Part shown: one piece after another, positions 1 to 38,010 of the stretch
How positions within the stretch are numbered: position 1 is the first letter of the stretch
Layout of the letters: every line of letters starts with the position of its first letter
From: Lamellibrachia columna
Lineage: Eukaryota > Annelida > Polychaeta > Sabellida > Siboglinidae
Length of the DNA: 64,000 bases
Reading direction: 5' to 3'
Assembly (NCBI GenBank): GCA_963662155.1
Contig: OY759274.1
Location: forward strand, 40,620,733-40,684,732
Notes under the pieces: model-generated
What the model was told of the DNA's origin: nothing
The model's database searches: none
What the model saw: only the letters and a program-made list of their open reading frames with translations
Program-made: the position numbers and the translations under genes

Positions 1-1606
1 AGGATAACCATTTAAATTGATTAATTTTGTAAATGAGTACCCATGAGGTAAAGGTAAGTTCCCATGTTCGAGAGCTTAGCTAGAAATCCAGTTCTCAGAA
101 ACCTCTGTGCATTTGTATACATTTCATGTATACATGTGGCTAACACCATTTTTACTTTGACAGAAAGTCAGACTTCGTCGAAATGACCAAAATCTTGTTC
201 TTACTATCCTTTATCAGGATTTTACCGTTGTATGTCCATGTGTCCAGGATAGTTCCAAGTTTTCGCAACATTGTACTTCAACAGTATCTAGTTAAACTTA
301 GCATTCCTTTGATGACAAGTACAGGAATAACAAACCCTTAAAGTGAAGGCTAATCCATTACTAGCTAGAACTGAGTAGATCTTGCTTGTCACATCAGTCA
401 CCGAAATCACCAAGCCAAAATAACATGGCAGTTGGGCCAAATTCTCCGAGGGCCAAAATCACCACCACCCGCCAGCGCTACTGCTATTGCGATGTTTACT
501 TTCTGACCTAACCATGAAAACGACCACCTTGAGCTGCCAAACTTTTCCTCATATATATACCATACACATACACATGTCACGTGGTCAAACATTACTCTTA
601 CTTCCATGTAACAAATTACAAAAACAAAAGCTAGCTATATCTTCTATGCCTAGCTCCGTGAAGCTAGGCATAGGAGATGACAAGTTTTTGTTTATTTTGA
701 TCTTTATTTGGAAGTAAGAGTAATGTTTGACCACGTCACGTAAGATAGATATATGAGGAGAAGTTTGGCACCTCTGTGTGGTCGTTTTCATAGTTCGGTC
801 AGAAAGTAATTAATTTCGAAGTCACGGTTACTGGTGTCGTTAAACTGCTCCAAAAGAGCCAAATTCAAAGATGATTCTGCGGTATCACTTGCCGCTAGTG
901 GTTCGAAATCATTACGTTATGCTTTTTATTCTGAAAAATTCATATTGCTATCACTCGCTATAGTAATGCGAGTGAAACTATACTGAAGCATTGCAAAGAA
1001 ATCACTGACTGAATGTAAACGTGTATCATTAATGTCACAAAACCACATAATCGCTCATCTCATTAACTTCGAATTTTATGCACGCTTTGCGAGTTAGACA
1101 CATTAAACATTTAATTTTACCTATAAATAAATTTTTCCTAATTTTCTTATTTTGGCATGTGGTACATACAATATTAAACTTTGTGTACACACAGAAAAAG
1201 TATTTTAACTAGTGCCTTGTTGTTATTCACTTTAAGTAAACAAAATTGTAAATTTATTACATGTTTGTAACATTGAAGTTTCAATAATATTTGTTTTACA
1301 TACTCTACTACCATTAAAGCTAAATATCTGGTCAAAAATAACTGAAATAATAGTTTGTCTGATGATTGCATCTAACTAAATAACACATTTGTGCAAACAC
1401 ACTAGCATGTCATAGTAGATGCTAGATTTTTACCAAATTATTCCGAATGAAGAAGGAAGAACCTGTAAAACGGTGGCATATATAAAATGTGGATATGAAA
1501 GGTCAGATTAAGTTTTGGGTGTAAATTAGAATATTTCCCCTATTCAGAGTTGCAGAGCCATGTCATTCAACATTGTTGCACCTCACCCACCATTTTCTTT
1601 GCACAG
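1..1606. other. non-coding, probable intron of the ARB2A-like gene
   Basis: No exon-like open stretch with splice signals was found here. The region is AT-rich and contains the foldback structure listed separately at 495-806. Because the first visible ARB2A-like exon starts at 1607 with an acceptor, this is most likely intron. Confidence 0.5.
495..806. repeat. foldback element with nested hairpin
   Basis: The arm at about 495-608 (through TTACTTTCTGACC, AAAACGACCAC, CCAAACTT and GTGGTCAAACATTACTC) reappears reverse-complemented at about 708-806. The centre holds a second short palindrome (CTATGCCTAGCTCC...AAGCTAGGCATAG, about 645-678). The whole region could fold into one long hairpin. This fits a MITE or foldback transposon; no coding capacity is visible. 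Confidence 0.65.
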
Positions 1607-1726
1607 GGAAAGTCGACCCCAGAAAGGCATGCCGTGTACGTGTGGGAACAATTTGTGATGAAGGCCAAAGCAGCTCACATAGCCATTATTGCTCACAGCT
1701 ACGGCGGCGTTGTTACGACCAATTTG
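1607..1726 (+). CDS. ARB2A: ARB2A-like exon, nucleophile elbow
   Basis: The acceptor is TTTGCACAG and the donor GTAGGT. The exon is 40 codons in phase 0 and includes HSYGGVV. Confidence 0.85.
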
Positions 1727-4700
1727 GTAGGTGATTACTAATAAACTGAAGCAAGCATTACTGTATCATCTGTCTCTTATTATCTATGACAGTTCATTAC
1801 TGTATCATCTGTCTCTTATTATCTATGACAGTTCATCATTTTCAACTCCCTTCTCCCAGAATATGGGAAAAATCGTGATCAGGCAAGGAACAGTTCCTTG
1901 CCTGGTCACGATTTTTCCCATATTCTGGTCCATGCCATCTTGATCACCCTCGCTAACCAGGGGTGGTAGTAGTCAAACTTCAAATAGAGTTTCCATGCAG
2001 GAATCACCCATCCAACCAACGACGATGGGTCCTGCCAATTAAAGTTAAGTTACTTCCTGAACATTACATGTAACATCATCTGCGATAGGCCACATCCCAA
2101 ATGCCTGAACATCATAAGGATGTAGCCCATTGGTTAACGCAGCAACACTAAGTTCCACATTTCAACGGGGTTATCTACCAGGGGTCCTTTTGTACTTGGC
2201 AGTCGCCCTGGTGGCGAGGATGATCTTGAAACCTCCTCAATTATTTTAGCCCATCGTGAATCGGGTTGGTTGATGTTCAAATCTTTAATAAAGGATCGAA
2301 AGATCAAAATAATTGTCTGATCCTTAGATCAGGTTACTGAAAAATGGTGAATAGCTTTATATTATAGTACCATATTTGCATTTTTTTGCCAAATTTTGTC
2401 AGTACTTGGTCAAAAATAATTAAACTAAATAACAAAGTTGCACAAACGAGATGGCTTGTCACATTGACTACTAGATAGGTTCGATTTTTGTGTGCAAAAT
2501 TAGACAACCAAAAAATCCAATTAAGGGGGTACCTTAACCTCATGTGCAGAGAATATAATTTTGTATTTTGCTATATTTCAGGTACAGTCTCCAGATCAGT
2601 TTCATAAGATGCTTGGATCATTATATCTTCACTAATCTTTCTTAGTAATTTTAAGGCCTACAGTCTAGAATTAAACTCCCCATCACTTTGAAAACATCTG
2701 AAACTATAGCTATCTTCCGAAAAAAAGCATATTTTTTCCAAATTGCACGTTCTGATAATGACTTTTGAACATCCCTGTTCACGATTATGCTTAATGATTC
2801 TGTTTTGTTGCACCTCTGAGCTCAGGTTCCTGAGGATATAGGCACCGTAGAAGTTAATTATTGTTATTATTATTCCAGTGTGGTAAAACGTACTACTGAC
2901 TTCTCATGGTATATGTAGTAATTGTTGTGTAATAATTGTGTTATATGACCACCACGTAGTTACTGCAGTCAACCATTTTAGATTGGATTTATATTTTTAT
3001 AACTAATGTTTTTTTTTATAAATTTTATTTATATAAATTTGATTTGCTCTTACCATGTTGAAGATGACAACAAAGAAGTCTGACTTCATGAAACGAGTGT
3101 TTGCCATCGCATTTACTGACTCGGTCCACAGTACCCCAATCCAGCCGTCATACAAACAGTTTTACCAGGAGGTTAGTTCACATTTGGCTGGTTTCTTGCC
3201 ACTATGTGGCGCCAGTTGTTGTTTTACAGGAGGTACCCCTTCTGGAGTGGTAAAACTTGTAGCATCTAAACATTGTAGATTTAGGCCATAATTTGTGTGT
3301 GAGCCACAGCATTAATTCTCGACCTCGGGCAGAAACTGAAAACAGTCATTATACTGTTCGATCAGAGTCTGATATTTTTCATTATTATGTTCGATCAACT
3401 TTAATCATTGTTTTGTGCAATAATTACCAGTATATTTCGGTGTATACCCGATGGGTTGAAAGCACTTAATGCCAGGTGCTTATTGGTCGGTCTGGTCAAC
3501 ATGTCAGCTGCCAGGAAAACAGAGATTTGACCAGAATCTCCAACGTTTAGTCTTAGTAACTCTTTTAGGTGCATTGCCCCAACACCATGACTTGTGATAA
3601 ACTTTAACTGAATCGTCTTTGTGCCTACTGGCGCATAAGGCAGGGACAAAACTTCTCCACTTCTATCGGTCTACAGCTTGTTTGACAGCCTCGCCCCAGG
3701 TGAGGTGGATTTGAATTTTGCTTTATGTATGCTTTATTGTTTGTGTTGTTTTCAGAAAGCCAGAAACTGGGTTTGCAGTAAAATGCCACTAGACACGCCG
3801 GTCAAGGGCCGGTGGTTGGATGACGCACCTCTTGTATCAGCCGGTACGTTTCTACATGCAATGTCTAACTAGTAAGTCATCTATAATATAAAGTAGTTTG
3901 TGATTCTGTCTGTCTGTCTGTTCCCTTGTATCTCCATCAGTTTCGCATATATGTGGCTTAGATTCTGCATGTGTGTCCATGGACCCACGAGTAAAGTTTG
4001 TACATTAAAACAACCAGCAGTTGTACCTGCTTTTTGGTGCATGAAGTTGTCATTGCAGTTGGTGTTGCCCTACAAAACTTACTGGGTAATGCAACCGCAA
4101 CGAGTCAAGCTCTTGCAGTGACTGTCAACGAAACAGCTTTGAATATCTAGGTGGAGTGGTTTGCAGGGACGACAGCACGGAGATGGAAATTCGCAGGAGA
4201 ATACAAGCTGGGGCGAGTGCATGGAGGAGAGTGGAGGGGGTGATGGGAGATAGACATATATCTCGGAAGCTAAAAGGAAAGGTGCTTAGGTCATGTGTAA
4301 CACCAGGCTATACAGCCTGGAGACCATGATGATGACAGAAAAACAACAAGAGAAACTGCAAGTTTGCGAGAATAACTGTGTGACAAGAACTGCGGGAGTG
4401 AAAAGAATAGACAAGCGAAGAATGAATAAGCCGAGGGAGGAAGTTGGTGAGAGAGAGTCTCATGAGGAAGCTGGTGAGGAGCCGGCTAAAGTGGGCTGGA
4501 GATGTGGAAAGAATGGAAGGAGAATGGTTGATGAAGAGAGGGAATGGTTGATGAAGAGAGCGGATGTGTTTAGAGTGGAAGGTAGGAGAAGAGAAAGACT
4601 GAGTCTGAGATGGGATCGAGGATTGTGTGAAGAGAGATTTAGTGGGAGTGGGAGGGGAATGGAGAATGAGGGCAAGGGATGGTGGGAGTGGAGAAGGTTG

Positions 4701-5155
4701 GTGGAGACAGCAGTGAAACAGGACTAGTGATGAAGAAGGGGAAAAAAATTGACGACCGGTATCAGCGCCAACCTCACCCCGGACTACAGGGAAAAGGGGA
4801 GAGCAACAATAACATTATATAAAAGCGGAGTTGTTTTTGTTAGTTGTTTTCCAGAGGTTGACATGTATGGCGATTGTTGGATAGATGTTACAATGAAACT
4901 TATATGTATGTGTCATATGCTCGAGAAATGCTGATATATAATGCCACACTCCAAAAACTGCAATATGTCCTCAGTAGGTACTGCAAGTTGAAAGAATTTT
5001 TCGTGCTTATTTTTTCAGGGACCATGGAGCACGAGAGAACATCATGTTCCAGTATGGAGTCAGTCTTCACGTTTTTGCGGGAGAAGTACTCAAAGGCAAT
5101 TAAACCAAAGCCAACCACCGGAAAAAAATCTATGGGACGTAGTACATGTGTTTGA
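1607..5155 (+). CDS. ARB2A: ARB2A/FAM172A-like protein, C-terminal four exons (5' partial)
   Basis: Exons join 1607..1726, 3064..3171, 3756..3843 and 5019..5155. They total 453 nt, with phases agreeing at each junction, and encode 150 residues plus a TGA stop. The first exon contains an alpha/beta-hydrolase nucleophile elbow (AIIAHSYGGVV, candidate Ser nucleophile). The second carries AIAFTDSVHS, an acidic residue and His typical of the Arb2 fold. The third carries NWV...PLDTP...VSAG, and the fourth begins TMEHERTSC and ends in a basic tail. This order of motifs is what I know from ARB2A (FAM172A), a nuclear protein implicated in co-transcriptional and splicing regulation; the function is transferred by family. 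The 5' part lies outside the window. The gene runs convergently toward RPK2, about 6.3 kb away. The start of the second exon (AAG|ATGACA) is the least certain junction. Confidence 0.82.
1740..1835. repeat. 45-bp tandem duplication
   Basis: The segment beginning CATTACTGTATCATCTGTC and ending ATGACAGTT occurs twice in direct succession within the intron. Confidence 0.8.
1856..1928. repeat. near-perfect 36-bp inverted repeat, 1-nt loop
   Basis: The left arm CCAGAATATGGGAAAAATCG... (1856-1891) is mirrored by 1893-1928, ending CCCATATTCTGG. I see one mismatched pair, a G-T wobble. It lies inside the ARB2A-like intron immediately after a tandem duplication. Confidence 0.85.
3064..3171 (+). CDS. 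ARB2A: ARB2A-like exon, DxxH motif
   Basis: The exon is 36 codons and includes KRVFAIAFTDSVHST. The donor is GAG|GTTAGT. The acceptor is uncertain: AAG before ATGACA keeps the phase, and a start a few codons later is possible. Confidence 0.7.
3756..3843 (+). CDS. ARB2A: ARB2A-like exon, VSAG motif
   Basis: The acceptor is TTGTTTTCAG and the donor GCCG|GTACGT. The exon is 88 nt and ends in phase 1. It encodes ARNWVCSKMPLDTP and PLVSAG. Confidence 0.82.
4140..4815 (+). mobile_element. LINE ORF2 C-terminal remnant
   Basis: Conceptual pieces read as the familiar C-terminal part of a non-LTR retrotransposon: GGVVCRDDSTEMEIRRR, AGASAWRRVEGVMG, SRKLKGKVLRSCVTP, EKLQVCENN, then GWWEWRRLVETAVKQD. 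Frame breaks lie between them. It sits in the last ARB2A-like intron. The same family recurs at 32.1-33.7, 37.7, 43.8 and 52.7 kb. Confidence 0.75.
5019..5155 (+). CDS. ARB2A: ARB2A-like last exon
   Basis: The acceptor is TATTTTTTCAG. Phase-1 entry gives TMEHERTSCSSMESVFTFL, then a Lys-rich tail and TGA at 5153-5155. Confidence 0.82.
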
Positions 5156-6888
5156 ACATAGCTGGTCTGGTGTCAATATAGCGTGTGGATTCTTAAAAAG
5201 TCAAATTGAATCTTGGATTTTTAGGGTCTTGAAAGGGTCTTTAAAAAGGAATTTTTTAAGAAAGGTCTACAAGGGGCTTAATTTTGATTTCAACAAATTA
5301 ATTTATAAAAGGTGGAATGGATTGTGTAACGTTGAGCGATACACTTCTTTAATCAAATAATACAGTTTGATCACGAAATACATAAATGCTCATAGAGGGT
5401 GTTTAACATTAAAAATAATTGTCACTGTTGCTGTCACCCATCCAGTCACCTGCTCGTGTCTCGGTGCTGCTAATGTCGCAAAGTGATGGTTGCTGTTTTC
5501 TAACGTGTTGTTATAGGGTGCTGATATATCTGACCTGTGTTTCTGCATTGGTCTCGCAAATCATTCTCTGAGAAACTACTCATTCTCACAGAGGTCAATA
5601 ATTGAATAGAACACATTTCTACTGATTGTGTAAATGTTTGATATCTTGACAGATATCTGGTTAGGGCAGACTAAACATTGATGAACAATTGTTGGACTCT
5701 TGATAAGCCAATGGCTTCCTTGTCCACTTGCCATCTGGAACTTGTGAATAGCAGCCTTGTTAAATAGCAGCCTTGTTAAATCTTGTTAAACAGTCATATG
5801 AGACAACTTGGGAAGAGTTAAATATCAGTTTTCAAGAAGGCTGCACAAATTTTTCCATGGTCATCGTTATCAATGAAGACCATAAACTGTCAAAAGCTGT
5901 GATATATTCGCCATTCGTAATTACTGCCCTTGGATGGCCAACCCTCGAATGAAGACGTATTATTAAACAAGCCACAACCTACAAAATTCTAAATAACATT
6001 ATTGACATCACCCCCACTCCAGGCCTACTTACCCACTCTTGAACCCGTGGACAATATGTAGCCCCCCAGGTGTTGTATAAATGCAATGGTCTTTTCATTT
6101 TATCCCCGAGCCATTTGCATATGGAATATGATTCCACCAAAAATTATCAACATAAAAAACCCAAAATCATTTCAAGAAGCTATTATGGAACTCCCTTTCA
6201 CCACACCTCCTCACCTAAACTGCCTTTAAAACACAGTGCTCAGCGTAAACTTATCCATGGTGTGGGTATGGAGACTGTCTATGTGTGCATGTGGCAAGAC
6301 AGCGACAGTATCCATACACATAACCAACCTATTCCAAATCTTCGTTTAACTTCATATACATAAAATAAATAAAACTATCAGATAAAACCATTTCAGCAAC
6401 AGATACTAGTCCTTTAGTCGAATGTACCACCCACAGCGCATGCGCACAGTCCACCATGAACTCCTGCTTTAGCCCAAGTTTGGGCTGTTTGGAGTATAAC
6501 CACTTGAGACATTCTGTATCCATATATACAGAATATGTATCAGCTTTGTGTATGTATTATCTTTATATTACCAGAGAGTAACACACTACGGTGTTACTCA
6601 ATGCAGTGGATGCCCACATGCTGAGGTTCAACTGTGTGTGTGTTAGTAGCTTTAATATTAGTTTAGCTAGATCTTGTGCAGGACTGGAAATTATCTTCTA
6701 TTCACTGCAGTAGCCAAACTTTCTAACATATTACAACTGACTCTTAGTATACAGTATGTGTTAGTGGATTAACTACTTGTTTAACGTGACCTCTAATACG
6801 ACTTACAAGTGGGATCTTTAGTAGTGATATATTGCCATATGACACATTCCCATGCTGATGCTAACACACACTGTTATTTATTGTATTC
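5156..6888. other. intergenic, no gene seen
   Basis: This follows the ARB2A-like stop. It holds a LINE 3'-end remnant near 5560-5755. An AATAAA lies near 6366, too far away to assign with confidence. No exon-like signals were found. Confidence 0.5.
5560..5755 (+). mobile_element. LINE 3'-end remnant
   Basis: Reads GAGAAACTACTCATTCTCA... and ends in the shared tail GATAAGCCAATGGCTTCCTT then GTCCACTTGCCAT. Diverged copies of the same tail lie at 12.7, 13.5, 23.7, 25.8, 40.9, 48.5 and 56.2 kb. Confidence 0.65.
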
Positions 6889-8042
6889 GTAGGGGAAGGT
6901 TGGGCATGTCCGCACGCTGAGGCATATCCTTGGTTTGGTTTAAAAATTGGTCTGCAGCAGCAAATAACTCGTATATCAAACACATGAACCAGCAGATTGT
7001 ATTCGTTTGCATCAGTAAGAAATTATAAACTAAAATGTTGTTTGTGCAGAATCTCATGTAATGTTACACAAATATTCATACGTATCTCACACCTGTAATA
7101 ATATGTGCATATCGGTGTGCTTATGCATTTTTGGAAGGTGCGTTATTGTTTTCGTTGCACAAATAAACTTTAACTGTCATAGACAATCTTCTCCCGCCGG
7201 TCATTTGGGGCATATCTACACAGGCGTGTGCAGATATGCCCCAGTCATGTGCAGATATGCCCCAGTGCAGTTAGTTCATTTACATAGCGTGACGTCATGA
7301 TGTTATTAAAATATATATTTAATTTGGTTTGCCCGTATTTTTGGATGCATGAGTCATTGTGTAATATATGGCTTACGCCTACAGGGATACTCATCAGCTA
7401 AACCATCTGCTAACTCGTGGTTATTGTGGGAGGTGGGATTTCGAGGTAGGATGTGTTAAAGAGTAATCTTATAACACGATAGTTAATGTGGGTCTATTGT
7501 TCATGTGTCTTGAAGTATATAATTATTTGTTGTATGTATTCCAAGTCCTGGTTGTCTTCATCGCATGGCTTTTTGTGTGCGCTGTAGTTAAGACAGACCA
7601 ATATTATGCATCCACTTCACCAGACATCGCCAAAATTAGACAATAATACTATATGAACTACAGCTGGTTGTTTTTATTGTTTGTATGGACGCATTTTAAC
7701 CCCCAAGTAATACTTATGGATATACCTAACAAGACATGATGTTTAGCAGCCTGAAATTTACCATTGTTACAGATCTGCTCTGTAGCAAAGGACTGAAGTA
7801 CATGATGCATGTTAGCACATATCTGTGCGGTTATGTCCCAGTACCTGGGGGCATATTTACATGCCAGTGATCAATACATATTGATATATACGTTTTTCTT
7901 AGTAGAGTTGAAATATGGTAATTAGTAGTAGTAAACTATTAAATATGCAGATTAGCAAGGCAAAATGTCTCCCTTCTGGCATAAAGAGTTCACTAGGGCA
8001 CATATGGCCTTAGGTGTGCGGACATGCCCCACCTTCCCCTAC
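6889..8042. mobile_element. non-autonomous TIR DNA element, copy 1
   Basis: The left end GTAGGGGAAGGTTGGGCATG is matched by the reverse complement of the right end, GTAGGGGAAGGTGGGGCATG, continuing TCCGCAC. The interior has no long ORF and repeats ATGCCCCAG-type motifs near 7200-7270 and 7840. No clear target duplication was found. Confidence 0.7.
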
Positions 8043-8524
8043 ATATGCTGTTGGTGTAAATAAACTGATATTATTAAATGTTCATGTTTATTTACGTTGG
8101 TTTTTAACTGTGAAACATTTTAGCAGTACTTATTAGAATACATTAGGCTTAATCTAGATCATTTGTAAAACACATTGATTTGTAGCCATAATTACTTTGG
8201 TAGCCCATAATTCACATAACACGAAATAAATGAAACATCACCTTGACAGACCAGACAGGTTAGTGCATTGGCAATTGATCAAAAGTATGAACGATTTATT
8301 TGACGTTAGGAGGAACATTTTAGGGTGAAGGAGACGTAGAGTGTGAGGAAAGGGCTTGAGGTGGGAAGAACAACATGACGGGGTCGGGAAGGGTTTGGGA
8401 GTGGGATGACGATGTGTTCGCCACATTCACCTGTGGCATCATCATGGTAGGTCCCACATTTGTGGCGGTCGGCATGATAGATGTGGCGCCATCTGCTTTT
8501 AAAATTGTAAGAAATCAGATACGA

Positions 8525-8835
8525 ATAAACATGTCCCACTCCCTTAGGTGGGGTAATAAACATGTCCTACTCCCTCAGGTGGGGTAATAAACATGTCCCA
8601 CTCCCTCAGGTGGGGTAATAAACATGTCTCACTCCCTTAGGTGGGGTAATAAGCATGTCCCACTCCCTTAGGTGGGGTAATAAACATGTCCCACTCGCTT
8701 AGGTGGGGTAATAAACATGTCCCACTCCCTTAGGTGGGGTAATAAGCATGTCCCACTCCCTTAGGTGGGGTAATAAACATGTCCCACTCCCTCAGGTGGG
8801 GTAATAAACATGTCCCACTCCCTTAGGTGGGGGTA
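8525..8835. repeat. 31-bp minisatellite, about 10 copies
   Basis: The unit is AACATGTCCCACTCCCTTAG followed by GTGGGGTAATA. Copies differ by single substitutions. It lies between two TIR elements. Confidence 0.9.
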
Positions 8836-9030
8836 ACAGTTTGGCCCAATTTGTTGACATACTTCCTATCTGTACAACAAACACATTAATATTGTTTAGT
8901 TAAACATTTAACTCAAGTATTAACTATTTTATTAATTACATCCTTTCCCTTCCCCTCTCCAACATTTCCCCTCTCTCTGTAGCAGAAAGTTTTGTGATGC
9001 AGTCGGCTCGTTCACAGTAATTATTACATG

Positions 9031-9295
9031 TAGGGTAGCCTTGGGCATCGCGCCCCAAGGAACACTTTCAAATTGTAAACCATTAAACTACTTTAGCATG
9101 TCTTTAATGTGTTCACATTATGGAAAGATGTGTGTTACCATTGGAAAACTATTTTTAGTAAATAAACAACCTAGCTGAGTTGCATTTAAAAAATAGTAAA
9201 AGTACCCAAAAAGCCGTCTTGCCCCAGGGATGGGGCAAGACGGTCCTCTGCCTGGGGCAACCCAGCCTATGACCCCTCCATTGTGTGGTTTTTGT

Positions 9296-9326
<31 letters not shown>

Positions 9327-9850
9327 AACTATTGCCTGAAACTAAAATGTATATACACAAATGGTATGATAGTAATATATCAGGCCATTATGGTTGTTAA
9401 ATTGAAATGGAAGTTAACATATAAAACATACCTTACAATCCATACACAATATACTATTGGTTTAGTAATATTCCATCATAATTACAGGCTAGCAGAACGT
9501 CAATTATGCAATGTTTATATATTAAATGTATTAAACATAATTGGTCATATGTAATAAATTTGATACATTGTGACCACGTGCGTGTGGATGAGACACAGTG
9601 ATTGTCTTGTCCCACATACAAGGGACCGTCTTGCCCAACATACACAACGTGTCTTAGCACTTGTATACAAAACACAACATACTACTGTTTATTTTGTAAT
9701 GTTTTACCTGTCAACTGATTAATAATATTATCATGTCATCAATTAAGTCCATGTTATTATAGTGAGTTTCACCATTTTATTACTAGCAAAATATTAGATC
9801 GGTGCATATAACGGTGCAAAGGGTTAAAAGGGTTGCCCCAGGTTACCCTA
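9031..9850. mobile_element. non-autonomous TIR DNA element, copy 2
   Basis: The left end TAGGGTAGCCTTGGGCATCG pairs with the reverse complement of the right end, TAGGGTAACCTGGGGCAACC. CATG flanks both ends as a possible 4-bp target duplication. An (AT)n tract lies at about 9296-9322. Confidence 0.65.
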
Positions 9851-10144
9851 CATGTCTAGATGTACGTATGCAATGACCCCTTTGAAAAATTACCACTCGT
9901 GACGTGTCCACTATTTGTTAAGGTGGAGACATTTAAAATATATATATTTCAACACAATATAAAGGAAATATTTTTCATATTTGTTCGAAATTGCATGTCC
10001 ACCTTAAATCCTCGGCGATCTTTTGCTATGATGATGCCTTTTGTGCATCCCTGTTCACGACACTTTGCTTAAAGATTTTTGTTTATCGTGTCTCGGATCT
10101 CTGGAATAAATATAACTACAGTGCGATGCTTTTGAAGAAGAGTG

Positions 10145-10345
10145 CTGCAATTACACATGACAATCAACTGTCAACAATAACAAATATACAGGTCTAGAAA
10201 GTTACACATGACAATCAACTGTCAACAATAACAAATATACAGGTCTAGAAAGTTACACATGACAATCAACTGTCAACAATAACAAATATACAGGTCTAGA
10301 AAGTTACACATGACAATCAACTGTCAACAATAACAAATATGCAGG
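10145..10345. repeat. 51-bp minisatellite, 4 copies
   Basis: The unit starts AGTTACACATGACAATCAAC and ends ACAGGTCTAGAA. The four copies are almost identical. Confidence 0.9.
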
Positions 10346-10489
10346 TAAGGTAGAAAGTAAATATGTTGAAATCCCACAACATCCTCATTTATAATAATAT
10401 TGAACACATTATCCTAGATAAATATCACGTGCCTTTCTTGCAGCCACTATGCAGCTTCCGTGGTCCTAGGTACCATATGGTAGGTAAGG

Positions 10490-10775
10490 TAAAGTCATCC
10501 TCCAGGCATTACGCCTTAGGAAGCCGTAAACCTGGTTTCTGTAGTGCGAAGCAACTTAGAGTGCAGTTATACTGACTCTCCTGGATGGGACACTAGTCCA
10601 TCGCAGGTACCTTCCAAACAGTGTTTGTACTCATTTGCAGCTGAGTAGACTGAGGCAAAGTAGAGTAAACGAAATTGCCTAAGCTTCGAAAACGAACCGT
10701 GCCCAGTGTGGGCCTTGACTCACAACCCTCGAATTTAGAGTCCAACACTTTAACCACTAATCCACGGCTGCCCCC
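10490..10775 (-). mobile_element. tRNA-derived SINE
   Basis: On the - strand it starts GGGGCAGCCGTGGATTAGTG and continues GTTAAAGTGTTGG, resembling an A box. A degenerate B-box-like stretch (GGTTGTGAGTCAAG) follows. The body contains GATGGGACACTAGTCCATCG, the kind of central block shared by many metazoan SINEs. Related - strand fragments lie near 12.49-12.56 and 49.55-49.70 kb. Confidence 0.7.
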
Positions 10776-10927
10776 TACCATATGACTTCGTTAGAAAGGC
10801 GCAACGTGTTATTCAAACTTAATTGTAATAGCAGAAAAGCAGAATCAATCCCACCTAGTGGCAGACGAAAATTCTGCTGCTCGGCACTTCAGTGTTGCCC
10901 GATTAGTTGATTGTTTGGGTGTATATT

Positions 10928-11220
10928 AATTGGTGCGATAGTGTAGTGGTTAGCACATCCGCTTTACATGACAGAGTTCAAGACCCGAACCGAGCATGGG
11001 TATGTTTGGTGTACAAACACGGCATTCAACACTCGGATGATCACATTAATGTCGGTCTCGTCTCATTTAATCGGGAACGTAAACAATTGAGGACGACGTT
11101 GACCCTGGCTGTGACCACCATAATGCCAGCATAAAAAGGTCGGCTTGGTGATAATTTTCTGTAAATGGTTGGCTAGTTGAGTGAAACATCGAAACACCAT
11201 ACAGTTGTAGTAACCACAAC
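10928..11220 (+). mobile_element. second tRNA-derived SINE family
   Basis: The head TAGTGTAGTGGTTAGCACA resembles an A box. About 25 bp later AGAGTTCAAGACCCG resembles a B box. The body runs to about 11.2 kb. It lies just beyond the 3' end of RPK2. Confidence 0.6.
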
Positions 11221-11452
11221 ATACAGACTACTCAGTTAATAGAACATTGTCGAGTGCTGGAAACAACTAGATATTAGTGTCGGTCATGACTTATCGGTGG
11301 CGCTGCCCAGCCACGAGTAACAGGCGAGTGTGCAGTGTGCGCCTAGTCACGAGGAAACTCGCGAGGGTTGCCGACGATAACATGTTATGGGCTTCATATA
11401 ATACTCTATTCAGGTGCTTCCACGAGCACGCATTGGTCCTATGGCCCATCAA

Positions 11453-37104
<25,652 letters not shown>

Positions 37105-37699
37105 TGCGTGGGAAACCGTCGCAGATCTCTGAAGAAATCCAAGAGATTTCTAAAACAAAACACGCATGGAAAAAATAACACAGGAAACATCAACACAGAT
37201 GTAGATGGCGCTGCCCGGGCTACGTCGCCAGCACGTACAATAACAGACTTGCTGTTTTTGAAAATGTATCTAAGTGACCCCCCAAACACGTTCGAGAAAT
37301 CTGTCAAATAGACACACTTTTCAGGCTGAGCGGATTGAAATATATACCCTTTTACATGGATGGGAGTCGCATTCCACAAGTAAAGCAAAATTATACCCTT
37401 TTCAAGTTGATAGTGTAAAACCAAATTTAAATTTAAAGTGTAAAATTTTAATTATTTCATGATATGTACTTGCGTTGGACACACAAAACATACATATAAA
37501 ATGTGGAATTTGTCTCAAGGGTGATATACAAACAATGTATTTAGAACTCTCAGGGATTTGTGGTTACCAAAATAGCATTGAGGTGACCAGACCGGCTAAA
37601 GACTTAACGGTCTGTCGAAGAAAACATGAAGAGTCGTGTACTGTCGTCAAAAAGGCCGATGCTTGATCGTGTCAAACACAGCATCTATGTCCTTGTAGT

Positions 37700-38010
37700 A
37701 ATATAGTTTATACATCTTCTGGACACGTGGAAAGAATGGAAGGGGACCGATTGACGAAGAGAGCGGATGCGCGTAGAGTGGGGGGGGGAGTAGAAGGAGA
37801 AGTGGAAGACCGAGACTGAGATGGGAGGACTGCGTGAAGAGAGTATTAGCGGGAGTGAGAGGGGAGTGGAGAACGATAGCGAGGGAAGGGAGGAGTGGAG
37901 ACGGCAGTGAAACGGGATCAGTAAAGAAGAAGAAGGAAAACAACAGTCGGTATCGGTGCCAGCCTCACCTCGGACTTCGGGGATAACGAGGAGAGCAACA
38001 ACAATTTACT
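37700..38010 (+). mobile_element. LINE ORF2 C-terminal fragment
   Basis: GGACACGTGGAAAGAATGGA..., then a stretch coding GRPRLRWEDC-like residues, and GGAGACGGCAGTGAAACGGG. It matches the end of the 4.1-kb LINE remnant. Confidence 0.7.

Noticed and set aside
2100..2220. TAGCCCATTGGTTAACGC, an A-box-like start of a possible SINE
   Set aside because: No B box or second copy was found in the window.
8525..8835. Regularly repeated units considered as a CRISPR array
   Set aside because: The units are directly tandem with no unique spacers, and the genome is eukaryotic.
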